From the NCBI GenBank assembly GCA_963660485.1, contig CAVKYH010000004.1, positions 62,001-126,000 of the forward strand: a stretch of 64,000 nt of DNA, in the 5' to 3' direction. A program made the position numbers and the translations under genes. This DNA is from UBA6398 sp963660485 (GTDB lineage: Bacteria > Bacteroidota > Bacteroidia > Bacteroidales > Bacteroidaceae). This document shows, piece by piece, positions 51,713 through 61,785 of this stretch. Numbering within the stretch: position 1 is the first letter of the stretch; every line of letters begins with the position of its first letter. The notes below the pieces were generated by a model. It was not told where the DNA came from. It saw nothing but the letters and a program-made list of their open reading frames with translations, and did not search any database.

Positions 51713-53140
51713 ATGATTACGTTTGTCATATTCCGAGTCATAACGCTCCTCTATTTTCTAGTAGTGGCTGCAACAATTGTGGTGGTTATTCTGGAAAAGC
51801 GTCAGCCTGTGAAAACCATGGCGTGGACGCTTGTGCTTATTGCGCTCCCGGTTGTAGGTTTGCTGTTGTTTTATTTCTTTGGGCAGGATATCCGCAAGGA
51901 GCGGCGGCTTCTAAGGCGCGAAATCAATATGATGAAGCGCAAGGATTTGGCGGAGTATCTTCCGCGCGACAATGTGAGAGTTCCTGAGAAATACATGCCG
52001 CTTGCCAATTATTTTCTCAAATGCAATTTTTCCCCCACCTTTACTTTTGGCGATGTAAAGATATTCTGCGACGGACAGGATAAGATGATATCGTTGCTGC
52101 GCGATATCTCGAACGCACGGAGTCATATTAATCTTGAATACTTCATATTCGAAGACGATGCGCTGGGGCGTATTGTGCGCGATTTCCTTGTCGACGCGGT
52201 GAAACGCGGCGTTGTAGTGAGGCTTTTGTATGACGATGTGGGGTGCTGGTCGGTTAAAAACCGTTTTTACGACGATATGGTGGCAGCGGGAATTATTGTG
52301 AGCAGTTTTATGCCCGTTAGGTTTTCGCGTTTCACGCGCCGTGTGAACTATCGCAACCACAGAAAAATTGCGGTAATCGACGGAAAGGTGGGCTATGTGG
52401 GCGGAATGAACATTGCAATGCGTTATCTCTACGGCAACAAGGACGGCGGTTGGAGGGACATGCATCTGCGCCTCACGGGAAACGTTGTTTATGGATTGCA
52501 GCAGACTTTTATTTCAGATTGGTTTTACAATACAGCCGAAATGCTTGACAACACAGGCGCGTATCCCAAAATCGAGGGGAGCGAAAACCATTGCGGCGCA
52601 ATGCAGATTGTTACCGCTTCGCCTACATCGGAGCAGCCTTATATAATGAACGGCTTTGTGTGGGCTATAATGAATGCCCGAAAATATTTCTACCTCACCA
52701 CTCCTTATCTGATGCCCACCGAGCAGGTGTTGAACGCTTTGCAAATGGCGGCAAGCGCGGGAATCGACGTTAGAATAATGGTGCCGGAAAATGCGGAGCA
52801 TTTCTGGATAAAGACTGCCAACGAATCGTATTACAGCGACGTTATGAAAGCCGGGGCAAAGGTCTACGCTTATGGGGCGGGCTTTTTGCATGCCAAATAT
52901 TTTGTTTCCGACGATATTTTGTCGACTGTCGGCTCTACCAATACCGATTTCCGCAGTTTTGAAGACGATTTCGAGGTTAATGCCTTTATTTACAACGAAT
53001 CGCTTACCCGTAAACTGAAGGCGTGCTTTGAGAACGATATGAAGTCGTGCCGACTGATTGAAACCACAACGTGGAAGAAGCGCGCAAGGCTTCAAAAGGT
53101 AGCCGAGAGCTTCGTTAGAATCGTTTCTCCGTTGCTCTGA
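51713..53140 (+). CDS. cls: Cardiolipin synthase
   Basis: A 475-residue phospholipase D superfamily enzyme joining two phosphatidylglycerols into cardiolipin at the inner membrane. Two N-terminal membrane segments (about 5-25 and 38-58) precede two HKD domains: NHRKIAVIDGKVGYVGGMN with His216, and HAKYFVSDDILSTVGSTN with His393. Both HxKxxxxD motifs are complete. The ATG at 51713 is chosen because it follows a perfect promoter and gives the membrane anchors. Single gene. Confidence 0.95.
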   Translation: MITFVIFRVITLLYFLVVAATIVVVILEKRQPVKTMAWTLVLIALPVVGLLLFYFFGQDIRKERRLLRREINMMKRKDLAEYLPRDNVRVPEKYMPLANYFLKCNFSPTFTFGDVKIFCDGQDKMISLLRDISNARSHINLEYFIFEDDALGRIVRDFLVDAVKRGVVVRLLYDDVGCWSVKNRFYDDMVAAGIIVSSFMPVRFSRFTRRVNYRNHRKIAVIDGKVGYVGGMNIAMRYLYGNKDGGWRDMHLRLTGNVVYGLQQTFISDWFYNTAEMLDNTGAYPKIEGSENHCGAMQIVTASPTSEQPYIMNGFVWAIMNARKYFYLTTPYLMPTEQVLNALQMAASAGIDVRIMVPENAEHFWIKTANESYYSDVMKAGAKVYAYGAGFLHAKYFVSDDILSTVGSTNTDFRSFEDDFEVNAFIYNESLTRKLKACFENDMKSCRLIETTTWKKRARLQKVAESFVRIVSPLL

Positions 53141-53202
53141 TTCTGCGCCGAAATGCTATTTTGCAAACGTCTGTGCGTCAGATGTTTATTTTACTCGAAA
53201 TT

Positions 53203-53298
53203 TCGCAAAAACTCCAAGGCATCTAATTTAAATTAGATGCCTTGGAATTTAAATTATGTCTGACATAGTTTTTACGAGATGCGACATCGTTTTTTTCA
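53203..53298. repeat. Modular 21-bp-period element k
   Basis: In the convergent gap between cls and nagA. Words start exactly 21 bp apart at 53214, 53235, 53256 and 53277: CCAAGGCATCT, AGATGCCTTGG (its exact reverse complement), ATGTCTGACAT, AGATGCGACAT. Linkers: AATTTAAATT twice, AGTTTTTACG, ending CGTTTTTTTC. It joins the two sub-types by carrying an ATGTCTGACAT word among GC-rich words. Confidence 0.92.
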
Positions 53299-53313
53299 GA
53301 GTTTTTGCCGCTC

Positions 53314-53357
53314 AAAAAAAGAGCCGCAAACCGGGTGTGTTTCCCAATCTGCGGCTT
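53314..53357 (-). terminator. Terminator of nagA
   Basis: On the minus strand AGCCGCAGATTGGG pairs with CCCGGTTTGCGGCT, followed by CTTTTTTT. Confidence 0.85.
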
Positions 53358-53395
53358 CTGGTTATTATACTTGTGCTAACTGCTGGCGGCGTGTT

Positions 53396-54562
53396 TTAAT
53401 AAACGTTCAATTCGTTGCGTACCACACGCCCCATTGCTATCACGCACTTGAGGTTCAAATCCTGGTCAAACATCATGATGTCGGCGTCCTTGCCTTTCTC
53501 GAGTGTTCCCTTGCGTTTGTCCACTCCGATAATTCTTGCCGGTGTTTCCGAAGCCATTCGGCAGGCATCTCCAAGCGGAATTTCCACCTTCTGAACCATT
53601 GTGCGAATCAGGCGGTCCATGGTTGCGATACTTCCGGCCAATGCGGAGTGGTCGGCAAGCTTGCAAACTCCGTCTTCGATTATCACGCGCGGGTCGAAAG
53701 CCGTTTGCGAATCGCTCGCTGCGCATGCCAGTGCATCGGTGATGAGAGCCGTGCGGTCGGGCCCCTTTATCTTGTAAACAAGGTTGAGAATCGTGATAGG
53801 CACATGCTTTCCGTCGGCAATCACCTCGGCAGTCATGTCGTCGATGAGGTATACGCTCTCCACCGTGCCCTCGTATTTGTATTCGTGGTTCTTATGAAAA
53901 CCCGGCATGGCGTTATAGAAATGCGTGGCATGCGTGAAGCCCACTTCGTAGGCGGCTCTCACATCGTGGTAGTTGGCTTGGGTGTGCGCCACACACGGAA
54001 GCACTCCGTGCTCCACGCAAGTACGTCCAAACTCTATCGTACCCGGCAATTCCGGCGCCTCGTCCCATCTTTTTATGCAACTCGTGGAATCGAGCAGCGG
54101 ACGGTAGTCGGTAGCCGTAGGGTTCTTGATGTTTTCGGGCAATTGCCCGCCGGCCATTTCTTTGTTGAAGTACGGGCCTTCGAGATGCAGCCCCAATACC
54201 GGACTGTCGGGTTGCGACATAAGTTTTTCGGTTGTGGCAACGGCAGCTCGTATCATCGGCATCGTTGAAGACGAGAGTGTGGGAAGAATAGAGGTTGTGC
54301 CGTAGAACATGTGGGTGTTGATGGCCTTGCGGAACGCATCTTCGCTACCTTCCATGAAGTCTCGTCCGCCTCCTCCGTGCACATGGATATCAATTCCTCC
54401 CGGAACAATATAACAACCTTTGGCATCGAAAAAACGCGCACTCTCTATGTGGAGTTCATTATTTGATACTTCGATAATTCTATTACCGTCAATAATCACC
54501 GAGCCGCCCCTTATCCAGCCTTGAGGGGTTAGTATTCGTCCGTTAAGTATTTGTGTTAACAT
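53396..54562 (-). CDS. nagA: N-acetylglucosamine-6-phosphate deacetylase
   Basis: A 388-residue amidohydrolase that removes acetate from GlcNAc-6-phosphate, feeding amino sugars to glycolysis or cell-wall synthesis. The metal motif HxH is in GGIDIHVHGGGGRDF (about residues 58-72); LHLEGPYFNKEMAGGQ carries the metal-ligand Glu; further His ligands fall in VAHTQANYHDV and THATHFYNAMPGFH; the catalytic Asp is in ALITDALA. A -7-like box TAATTTTG is on the minus strand at 54616-54623. No nagB neighbour. Single gene with its own terminator. Confidence 0.95.
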   Translation of the reverse strand: MLTQILNGRILTPQGWIRGGSVIIDGNRIIEVSNNELHIESARFFDAKGCYIVPGGIDIHVHGGGGRDFMEGSEDAFRKAINTHMFYGTTSILPTLSSSTMPMIRAAVATTEKLMSQPDSPVLGLHLEGPYFNKEMAGGQLPENIKNPTATDYRPLLDSTSCIKRWDEAPELPGTIEFGRTCVEHGVLPCVAHTQANYHDVRAAYEVGFTHATHFYNAMPGFHKNHEYKYEGTVESVYLIDDMTAEVIADGKHVPITILNLVYKIKGPDRTALITDALACAASDSQTAFDPRVIIEDGVCKLADHSALAGSIATMDRLIRTMVQKVEIPLGDACRMASETPARIIGVDKRKGTLEKGKDADIMMFDQDLNLKCVIAMGRVVRNELNVY

Positions 54563-54871
54563 ACTAAGAATTTATTATGTTACTATCTCAAATTGGCAAA
54601 GTTCGATTTGAAACCCAAAATTACAATTTTTATTTGTTTTTTTCACGATATCGGATATTAATAGTTCGCAAAAAATAAAAAATGTATAATCCTGCGCCAT
54701 TTTCCGCTCCAAAAGCTGTTGTTGCGTTTCTTCTACCTTAATTCGGGAGTTGTGCATGCTTTTGTGTATTTCTCAACTACTTAAAAGCCGCGAAAATTTG
54801 GCTTGCCGCATTTTTGTAGTTAAATTTGTCGGAAATTTATCGCATACCTGTTTTTACAATAAACGAAAATC
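54563..54871. other. 309-bp divergent intergenic region without repeat element
   Basis: Holds the back-to-back promoter regions of nagA (minus) and the GH2 gene (plus). One of only two gaps longer than 300 bp here without a modular element. Very A/T-rich near nagA; no other structure seen. Confidence 0.6.
54797..54828 (+). promoter_or_regulatory. Promoter of the GH2-discoidin gene
   Basis: TTTG (54797-54800), 20 bp, TAAATTTG (54821-54828), with the ATG 43 bp further on. Good Bacteroidetes match. Confidence 0.65.
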
Positions 54872-57800
54872 ATGAACAAGAAACTTATCGCGTTGATGTT
54901 TGGTCTGATGTCGGGCTGCACAACTATATCTGCGCAACACCTCGACGGCTATCTTTTTGGCAACGAAACCGCTCCAAACGGCACGGAATGGCAATCGCCC
55001 GAAAAACTCTCGCTCAACAAGGAATTGCCCCACGCCTGGTTTTTCTCGTTTCAAGACACAGAGGCAGCCAAAGGCGTATTGCCCGAAAAAAGCGACTATT
55101 TCCGTTCGCTCAATGGCGAATGGAGTTTCCATTGGTCGGCATCGCCCGAAGAACGAACCAAAGGCTTTGAAAAAAACGACTATCCTGTGAACGATTGGGA
55201 CAGACTTGAAGTGCCTTCGGCTTGGAATGTGGCAGGAATACAAAAGGATGGAACGCATAAATACGGTATCCCGGTCTACGTAAATCAAGGCGCGGTGTTT
55301 TATCATCAGGTGGCGGTGGACGATTGGCGCAAAGGCGTGATGAGAGAACCGCCTAAAACTTGGACAACATACAAGTATCGCAACGAAGTAGGGCAATACG
55401 TTCGCACGTTTACCGTTCCGGCCAACTGGAAAAAGCGCCGTGTGATGATAAACTTCGATGGCGTTGATTCGTTCTTCTACCTCTGGATAAATGGACGGTA
55501 TGTAGGTTTTTCAAAAAACTCGCGCTGCTTGGCACAATTCGACATCACGCCATATTTGACCGCTGGAGAAAACCGTGTGGCTGTTGAAGTTTACCGCAGT
55601 AGCGACGGCTCTTTCCTCGAAACGCAGGATATGTTCAGAATGGCAGGTATAATACGCTCGGTTTACCTCACGGCGAAACCCGAAGTGCATGTGCGCGATA
55701 TTGTAGCCGTTCCCGATCTCGACAGCCACTATATAAATGGCGCGCTTAACGTGAAAGCAACGCTCAACAACCTTTCTGGGAAAAACATCAAGGCATATTC
55801 CATGGAATATGCCCTGTATCCAGTAGAACTATACGGCGACAAAACCGAAGAAAAGCCGGTGGCAACGATAACAGAAGCCGTTTCGAACATTACAAGTCAG
55901 GGAACGGCGGAAATTCAAACGCAAATCACCGTTCCGAATGTAAGGAAATGGTCGGCTGAAGCCCCTTGGCGTTATGTTCTTGTGGGCACTCTGAAAGACA
56001 AGAAAGGCAAAACGGTGGAAACAATCTCTACCTACACCGGTTTTCGTAAGGTGGAAATTCGCGACACTCCCGCAAGATTCGACGAATTCAACAAGGCCGG
56101 GCGATATTTCTACGTCAACGGAAAAACAGTAAAGCTCAAAGGTGTAAACCGGCACGAGACAAATCCCGAAAGAGGCCATGCCGTAACGCGCCAACAAATG
56201 GAAAAAGAAGTGATGCTCATGAAACGTGCAAACATTAACCACGTTAGAAATTCGCATTACCCAGATGATCCTTACTGGTATTACCTATGCGACAAATTTG
56301 GTCTGTATCTCGAAGACGAATGTAACATTGAATCTCATCTGTATTACTACGGAAAAGCTTCGTTGTCGCATGTCGCGGAATTCAAGGCGGCACATGTGGC
56401 GCGCGAAATGGCTATGGTTCGTGCCGAGGTCAATCATCCTTCAATCGTGATTTGGTCTCTGGGCAACGAAGCCGGTCCTGGCGACAATTTCAAGGCTGGC
56501 TACGAAGCCATAAAGCAGTTTGATTCTTCCCGTCCGGTACAATATGAGCGCAACAACGATATTGTGGACATGGGTTCCAATCAGTATCCGTCTATAGCCT
56601 GGGTTAGGCAAGCTGTCAAGGGAAATGCTAAAATCAAATACCCTTATCATATTTCCGAATACGGGCATTCAATGGGTAACGCCACAGGAAATCTTATTGA
56701 TTATTGGGAAGCGATAGAATCCACCAATTTCTTTTGCGGCGGAGCCATATGGGAGTGGGTTGATCACGGACTCTACAATTATACTTCCCAAGGCACGCGC
56801 TACATAGCCTATGGCGGTGATTTCGGAGACTATCCCAACGACGGCACTTTCTGTCTTGACGGAACTGTTTTCTCAGATCTTACGCCCAAACCGCAATATT
56901 ATGAGGCGAAAAAGGTTTTCCAAAATATTTCGGTCAAACCTTATAGCGATTTGAAGACAGGAAACGGACGCGTTGTGCTGTTCAATAAAAACTATTTCGA
57001 ACCTGCGGTCTACGATATCGAATGGTCTCTGCTTGAAGACGGAAAGCCTGTGGTTAACGGGGCTTTGCAAAACATCAAGTCGATAGGAGCGAGAGAAAAA
57101 CTGGTAGTCCCGGTGCGTTTCGACCATTCCATTTTAAAATCCGACAAAGAGTATTTCCTTAACTTCTCGTTCCGTTTGCAAAAAGATATGCCATGGGCGA
57201 AAAAAGGTTATGTACAAGCCGAAGAGCAACTGCTTGTAAAGGCTGCGACAAACCGCGAAAGCATTGCGAAAGCGGCTGCCGGTGCTGCGCCAAAGGTTAG
57301 CGAAAGCGCGAATACTGTTACCGTGAGCGGCAATACCTTTACTGCTGAATTCGATAACGCGCGCGGCACACTTTCAACGCTTAAATACAATGGCAAAAGC
57401 GTTATCGTTCCCAACGAAGGCCCTAAGATAGATGCGTTCCGCGCACCTTTGGACAACGACAACTGGGTTGATCATTCCTGGTATGCCAATGGTTTGAACA
57501 ATCTCAAACACCGCGCCACCGGGCATACTCTTTATACGCGCAAAGACGGCAGCGTGGTGATTTCCTACGATGTCGAGGCGCAAGCGCCGCAGGCTTATAA
57601 ACGACAGGGCGGAACTTCGGGAAAAATAAAAGTGGTTCCGGAGAATGGAAAAGCCTTTGGCGAAGAAGATTTCAAGTTTACGGCGAGCCAAGTATGGACT
57701 ATATATCCCGACGGAAGCGTGGAACTCGAATCGTCTATAAGTTCCAACAAAACTTCGGCTGTTTTGCCGCGATTGGGATACCTTATGCGCGTTCCGCAAA

Positions 57801-58888
57801 ACCTTAACAGATATACTTATTACGGACGTGGTCCGATCAATAACTATAACGACCGCAAAACAGGTCAGTTCTTAGGACGATATGAGTCCACGGTGGAAGA
57901 ACAGTTCCTGCCATTCGGAAAACCTCAAAGCATGAGCAACAACGAGGAGGTGCGTTGGTGTGCGCTCACCGACGCTTCGGGGAACGGCGCTGTGTTTATT
58001 GCAAAAAATATGATGAGCACTTCGGCGCTCGCATATTCCGAGCAGGCGCTCGACACTGCGGCCCACCCGTATCAATTACCCGAGGCGGGCGACACATATC
58101 TGCATCTCGATTATGCGGTAACCGGTATCGGAGGAAACAGTTGCGGACAAGGTGGACCCTTAGATGCGGATATCGTTAGGGCTACCCCTCATTCTTTCGG
58201 TTTTATAATCCGTCCGGCTTACGGCGATATCGATGCAAAAGCTGCCGTAAGCGCTACGGGCGAAACGCCTTTGCTTATCGTGCGTTTCAAGAGCGGAGAG
58301 GTTTCGATTAATGCCCAAGATACAACTTCCGTAGTCTATTTCTCGGTCAACGGCAAGCGTGCGCAGAAATACTCCAAGCCTTTCGCGTTTATGCAAGGCG
58401 GCAAGATAGAGGCGTGGAGTGCGCAGGCGCCGAAATTGAAATCGGTTGCAAATTTTGCGAAAATCGACAGAATTCCAACCGAAGTGGTTTTCGCAAGCAG
58501 TGTAGAGGCCGGCGAGGGCGATATTTCTCATCTCACAGACAACGATCCCGAAACATATTGGCACACAATGTATAGTGTAACCGTGGCAAAGTATCCCCAT
58601 TGGGCTGACTTTGATGCCGGCACAACGAAGCTTGTAAAAGGTATCACTTATCTGCCGCGCCAGGATAGCCGCAACGGTCGTATCAAAGGTTACAAGGTGC
58701 AAGTGAGCAGCGATGGCAAAACTTGGAGCGAACCGGTGGCACAAGGCGAATTCGAAGACAATGCCAAAGAGAAGAAAGTGCTTTTCAAACAGCCAGTCAA
58801 GGCTCGTTACGTGCGCTTCACCGCTCTCTCGTCGTGCGACGGACAGGATTTTGCAACGGCTGCCGAAATCGGAATTTTGGCCGACTGA
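54872..58888 (+). CDS. GH2 beta-galactosidase with C-terminal discoidin-like domain
   Basis: A 1,338-residue export protein. The N-terminus MFGLMSGCTTISAQ allows either lipidation at Cys16 or cleavage after SAQ. The LacZ layout follows: jelly-roll (about 65-270), Ig-like domain, TIM barrel (about 400-700) with acid/base Glu533 in WSLGNEAGPG and nucleophile Glu596 in HISEYGHSMGN, then a Bgal_small-type domain (about 810-1110). The extra C-terminal 150 residues (about 1185-1338; YKVQVSSDGKTWSEPV and KARYVRFTALSSCDG) form an F5/8 type C (CBM32-like) domain that probably binds galactose-type sugars. Single gene with good promoter and terminator. Confidence 0.93.
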   Translation: MNKKLIALMFGLMSGCTTISAQHLDGYLFGNETAPNGTEWQSPEKLSLNKELPHAWFFSFQDTEAAKGVLPEKSDYFRSLNGEWSFHWSASPEERTKGFEKNDYPVNDWDRLEVPSAWNVAGIQKDGTHKYGIPVYVNQGAVFYHQVAVDDWRKGVMREPPKTWTTYKYRNEVGQYVRTFTVPANWKKRRVMINFDGVDSFFYLWINGRYVGFSKNSRCLAQFDITPYLTAGENRVAVEVYRSSDGSFLETQDMFRMAGIIRSVYLTAKPEVHVRDIVAVPDLDSHYINGALNVKATLNNLSGKNIKAYSMEYALYPVELYGDKTEEKPVATITEAVSNITSQGTAEIQTQITVPNVRKWSAEAPWRYVLVGTLKDKKGKTVETISTYTGFRKVEIRDTPARFDEFNKAGRYFYVNGKTVKLKGVNRHETNPERGHAVTRQQMEKEVMLMKRANINHVRNSHYPDDPYWYYLCDKFGLYLEDECNIESHLYYYGKASLSHVAEFKAAHVAREMAMVRAEVNHPSIVIWSLGNEAGPGDNFKAGYEAIKQFDSSRPVQYERNNDIVDMGSNQYPSIAWVRQAVKGNAKIKYPYHISEYGHSMGNATGNLIDYWEAIESTNFFCGGAIWEWVDHGLYNYTSQGTRYIAYGGDFGDYPNDGTFCLDGTVFSDLTPKPQYYEAKKVFQNISVKPYSDLKTGNGRVVLFNKNYFEPAVYDIEWSLLEDGKPVVNGALQNIKSIGAREKLVVPVRFDHSILKSDKEYFLNFSFRLQKDMPWAKKGYVQAEEQLLVKAATNRESIAKAAAGAAPKVSESANTVTVSGNTFTAEFDNARGTLSTLKYNGKSVIVPNEGPKIDAFRAPLDNDNWVDHSWYANGLNNLKHRATGHTLYTRKDGSVVISYDVEAQAPQAYKRQGGTSGKIKVVPENGKAFGEEDFKFTASQVWTIYPDGSVELESSISSNKTSAVLPRLGYLMRVPQNLNRYTYYGRGPINNYNDRKTGQFLGRYESTVEEQFLPFGKPQSMSNNEEVRWCALTDASGNGAVFIAKNMMSTSALAYSEQALDTAAHPYQLPEAGDTYLHLDYAVTGIGGNSCGQGGPLDADIVRATPHSFGFIIRPAYGDIDAKAAVSATGETPLLIVRFKSGEVSINAQDTTSVVYFSVNGKRAQKYSKPFAFMQGGKIEAWSAQAPKLKSVANFAKIDRIPTEVVFASSVEAGEGDISHLTDNDPETYWHTMYSVTVAKYPHWADFDAGTTKLVKGITYLPRQDSRNGRIKGYKVQVSSDGKTWSEPVAQGEFEDNAKEKKVLFKQPVKARYVRFTALSSCDGQDFATAAEIGILAD

Positions 58889-58925
58889 TTAAGGTTTTTC
58901 ATAGATTGATTTTTTTATAATTAGA

Positions 58926-58966
58926 ACGTGTGGCGCGATGTGCTTCGTGCCACACGTTTGTTTTTC
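58926..58966 (+). terminator. Terminator of the GH2-discoidin gene
   Basis: AACGTGTGGC pairs perfectly with GCCACACGTT around a 14-nt loop, followed by TGTTTTTC. Confidence 0.88.
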
Positions 58967-59061
58967 AGAAGTTTGCAGTGTGAGCTGTGCCCGGTTTTTG
59001 TCATGCTGCATAGCTCTCTGTTGCAGGCATAATTGTGGGTGAAAAAACAGGTAACAGTTAT

Positions 59062-59202
59062 CGTTTTTACAAGAAACCTTATTGTTTTTTCGGCATGCGC
59101 ATCTTGTAAAAATTCCAAGGCATCTAATTTAAATTCCGGGCCACCAAATTTAAATTAGATGCGTCGGAGTTTTTGCGACAACCGATGTAGTTTTTCCGGC
59201 AC
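59062..59202. repeat. Modular 21-bp-period element l
   Basis: In the 407-bp convergent gap between the GH2 gene and ackA. Words: AGAAACCTTAT, a degenerate word around 59093-59103, CCAAGGCATCT, CCGGGCCACCA, AGATGCGTCGG, ACAACCGATGT. Linkers include TTGTAAAAATT, AATTTAAATT twice and AGTTTTTGCG. With about six words it is one of the longest copies. Confidence 0.88.
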
Positions 59203-59222
59203 GAAATGCGGGGGAAAATACA

Positions 59223-59266
59223 ACAATAACACGCCCGGCAAAACCTGTTTGCGGTTGCCGGGCGTG
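59223..59266 (-). terminator. Terminator of pta-ackA
   Basis: On the minus strand CACGCCCGGCAA pairs perfectly with TTGCCGGGCGTG around a 13-nt loop and continues TTATTGTTG; it lies 30 bases past the ackA stop. Confidence 0.75.
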
Positions 59267-59295
59267 CTCTATATTTCAACAAACAATGCGTTTGT

Positions 59296-60492
59296 TTATT
59301 CCTTTGCCAATTTTTCGGTGTCGGCAGCGATGAGCAATTCTTCGTCAGTGCCTATCACAGCAACAGTAACCTTGCTGTCGGCAGAAGAAATCACCTGGTC
59401 ATCGCCAAAATTCACGTCGTTCTTTTCCTTGTCGAGCACAATGCCAAGGTTTTCAAGCCCCTTGAGCGTGTCGCGGCGCACCGAATGCTGATGCTCGCCC
59501 ACGCCGGCTGTAAATATTATGGCATCTACACCGCCCATGGCAAATGTGTAAGAACCGATATACTTGCGAATGTTGTAGCAATACGTATTGCGTGCGAGCA
59601 AGGCGCGGCGGTTGCCCGAATGTATCGCATCGTCAACTTCGCGCATGTCGCTTGAAACGCCCGAAATGCCAAGCACGCCCGATTTCTTGTTGATGAGTTC
59701 GGAAACTTGCTTGATATCGAGATTCATATGCTCCATAAGGAACAGCACAGCCATGGGATCAACATCACCGCTGCGCGTGCCCATCACAAGACCTGCGAGA
59801 GGAGTGAGCCCCATTGAGGTGTCGACCACCTTTCCGCAGTCAACGGCCGTAACAGATGCGCCGTTGCCGATATGGCAAATGATGAGCTTTTTCTCGTTGA
59901 TGTTCCAATTCAAAAACTCGCAAGCCTTAGCCGAAACATATCTCACCGATGTGCCGTGGAAACCATAGCGGCGCAGTTTGTAAGTCTCGCAAATTTCATA
60001 AGGCAAGGCATAGGTGTAAGCATAGTCGGGCATGGTTTGATGGAAAGCCGTGTCGAACACAAAAACCTGCTTCACGTTCGGCAGTTCTTTCATTATAGCT
60101 TCATAGCCAAGCAAATGGGCCGGATTGTGAAGCGGCGCGAGCTCGCTATACTGCTTCCATTCTTCAAGAATTTCGGGAGTAACCACCACGCTATGGGTGA
60201 ATTTTCCCCCGTGCACTATACGGTGTCCCACAGCATCGATTTCGTTGAGCGACTTAATGGCTCCGTGCTCCGCATCTGTGAGTTGTTTCAGAATAAAGTT
60301 GATGCCCATTTCATGGTTAGGCACATTCACTTTAATTGTCTTGCTGTAGCCGTCGGCAGCTTTGAGTTTGAGAAACGAAGCTTCGAGTCCAATTTTTTCC
60401 ATTCCGCCTGCTGCGAGAACGGTGCGGTTGCTCATGTCGTAGAGTTTGTACTTGATTGAAGAACTTCCGCAGTTGATTACGAGGATTTTCAT
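59296..60492 (-). CDS. ackA: Acetate kinase
   Basis: A 398-residue ASKHA-fold kinase converting acetyl phosphate and ADP to acetate and ATP, the energy-yielding end of acetate fermentation. Signatures: VINCGSSSIKYKLY at the N-terminus, HRIVHGG (about 89-95), FDTAFHQTMP (about 148-157), HIGNGASVTAVDCG (about 207-220) and GVGEH near residue 330. Normal length. It follows pta by 28 bp in the same direction and ends at a terminator, so pta-ackA is a two-gene operon. Confidence 0.97.
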   Translation of the reverse strand: MKILVINCGSSSIKYKLYDMSNRTVLAAGGMEKIGLEASFLKLKAADGYSKTIKVNVPNHEMGINFILKQLTDAEHGAIKSLNEIDAVGHRIVHGGKFTHSVVVTPEILEEWKQYSELAPLHNPAHLLGYEAIMKELPNVKQVFVFDTAFHQTMPDYAYTYALPYEICETYKLRRYGFHGTSVRYVSAKACEFLNWNINEKKLIICHIGNGASVTAVDCGKVVDTSMGLTPLAGLVMGTRSGDVDPMAVLFLMEHMNLDIKQVSELINKKSGVLGISGVSSDMREVDDAIHSGNRRALLARNTYCYNIRKYIGSYTFAMGGVDAIIFTAGVGEHQHSVRRDTLKGLENLGIVLDKEKNDVNFGDDQVISSADSKVTVAVIGTDEELLIAADTEKLAKE

Positions 60493-60520
60493 TTATAGTA
60501 AGATAAAATTGTATGCAATG

Positions 60521-61570
60521 TTAAGCAGTAGGCACATCGTTTGCCCCTTGTTCGGTGTTTTGTTTTTTTGCTGCGATGGCCTGGTTGGCAGTTACCGCAA
60601 TCATGTTGTAAACATCGTCAACGGAGCAACCGCGGCTCAAATCGTTCACCGGGCGTGCGATGCCTTGGAGAATAGGTCCGATAGCTTCTGCTCCGCCAAG
60701 GCGCTGCACGAGTTTGTAAGCGATGTTGCCCACCTCGAGATTGGGTACCACGAGCACATCGGCGTGTCCTGCCACTTTTGAATTGGGCGCCTTGTGTTCG
60801 CCAACCGACGGCACGAGCGCGGCATCGGCTTGCAGTTCGCCGTCAATCTCTATGTGTGGGTCGAGCTGGCGTGCAAGTTTTGTGGCCTCTATCACTTTTT
60901 CTACGGCATCGTGTTGTGCCGAGCCTTTGGTTGAGAAACTGAGCATTGCAACCTTGGGGTGGGGGATTCCTGCCACATGTTGTGCGGTGTGGGCGGTGCA
61001 AACGGCGATTTGTGCCAGTTGCGTGGCGTCGGGTATAGGCAAAACGGCTACATCACCCATGACCAAAAGGCCGTTGTCGCCGTATTCCGTGGCTTTTGTA
61101 ACGAGCAGCATTGCTCCCGAAACGCAGTTGATTCCCGGCGCAGTCTTTATGATTTGCAGGGCGGGGCGCAACACGTTTCCGGTGGTGTTTCTCGCGCCGG
61201 CGAGTTGGCCGTCGGCACCTCCGGTCTTGATTATCATGCAGCCAAGATAGAGCGGATCTTTCACCAGCTCCCTTGCGCGTTCAATTGTAAGCCCTTTCTT
61301 TTTGCGTATTTCGGTAAGCATTAGGGCGTATTCCTCTGATTTGGGATTGTTGAGCGGGTCGATGATTGTAGCTTTTGATATATTTTTGAGTCCCCACTTT
61401 TCGGCGAGAGCCATAATCTCTTCCGGATTTCCGATAAGGATTATATTTGCCAGTTCATCGGCTAATGCGCGGTCTGCGGCGCGCAGTGTGCGTTCTTCAG
61501 TGCCTTCGGGCAATACTATGCGTTGGATATTTTCTTTGGCGCATTTAACGAGTTTGCTAATTACATCCAT
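60521..61570 (-). CDS. pta: Phosphate acetyltransferase
   Basis: A 349-residue short-form Pta (no N-terminal regulatory domain) that converts acetyl-CoA to acetyl phosphate. Typical segments: RIVLPEGTEERTLRAA, GGADGQLAGARNTTGNVLRPA (about 118-138), GNIAYKLVQRLGGAEAIGPILQG near residue 280 and the end GCSVDDVYNMIAVTA. A -7-like TATCTTTG is on the minus strand at 61603-61610. First gene of the pta-ackA operon. Confidence 0.97.
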   Translation of the reverse strand: MDVISKLVKCAKENIQRIVLPEGTEERTLRAADRALADELANIILIGNPEEIMALAEKWGLKNISKATIIDPLNNPKSEEYALMLTEIRKKKGLTIERARELVKDPLYLGCMIIKTGGADGQLAGARNTTGNVLRPALQIIKTAPGINCVSGAMLLVTKATEYGDNGLLVMGDVAVLPIPDATQLAQIAVCTAHTAQHVAGIPHPKVAMLSFSTKGSAQHDAVEKVIEATKLARQLDPHIEIDGELQADAALVPSVGEHKAPNSKVAGHADVLVVPNLEVGNIAYKLVQRLGGAEAIGPILQGIARPVNDLSRGCSVDDVYNMIAVTANQAIAAKKQNTEQGANDVPTA

Positions 61571-61785
61571 TAGAATTGAATAGATTTACATTGTTCTAAA
61601 TGCAAAGATAGCGATTTAATGACAATGAATAGTAGCCGCGTTGCCATGATTTGATGCAAAGTTGCCAAAATGTATAGTTGTGAAGCCTTGGTTAAAAAAC
61701 GCACAAAGCAAATGCCGCTTTTTTCGGTTCGAATCCGTGGATTTTATGATAAGGTTTCGTTGGATTTTTATTGATTGCGGAGACT

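Noticed and set aside
53279..54268. 329-codon plus-strand frame opposite nagA
   Set aside because: It is antisense to a clear nagA with all catalytic motifs and has no family resemblance of its own.
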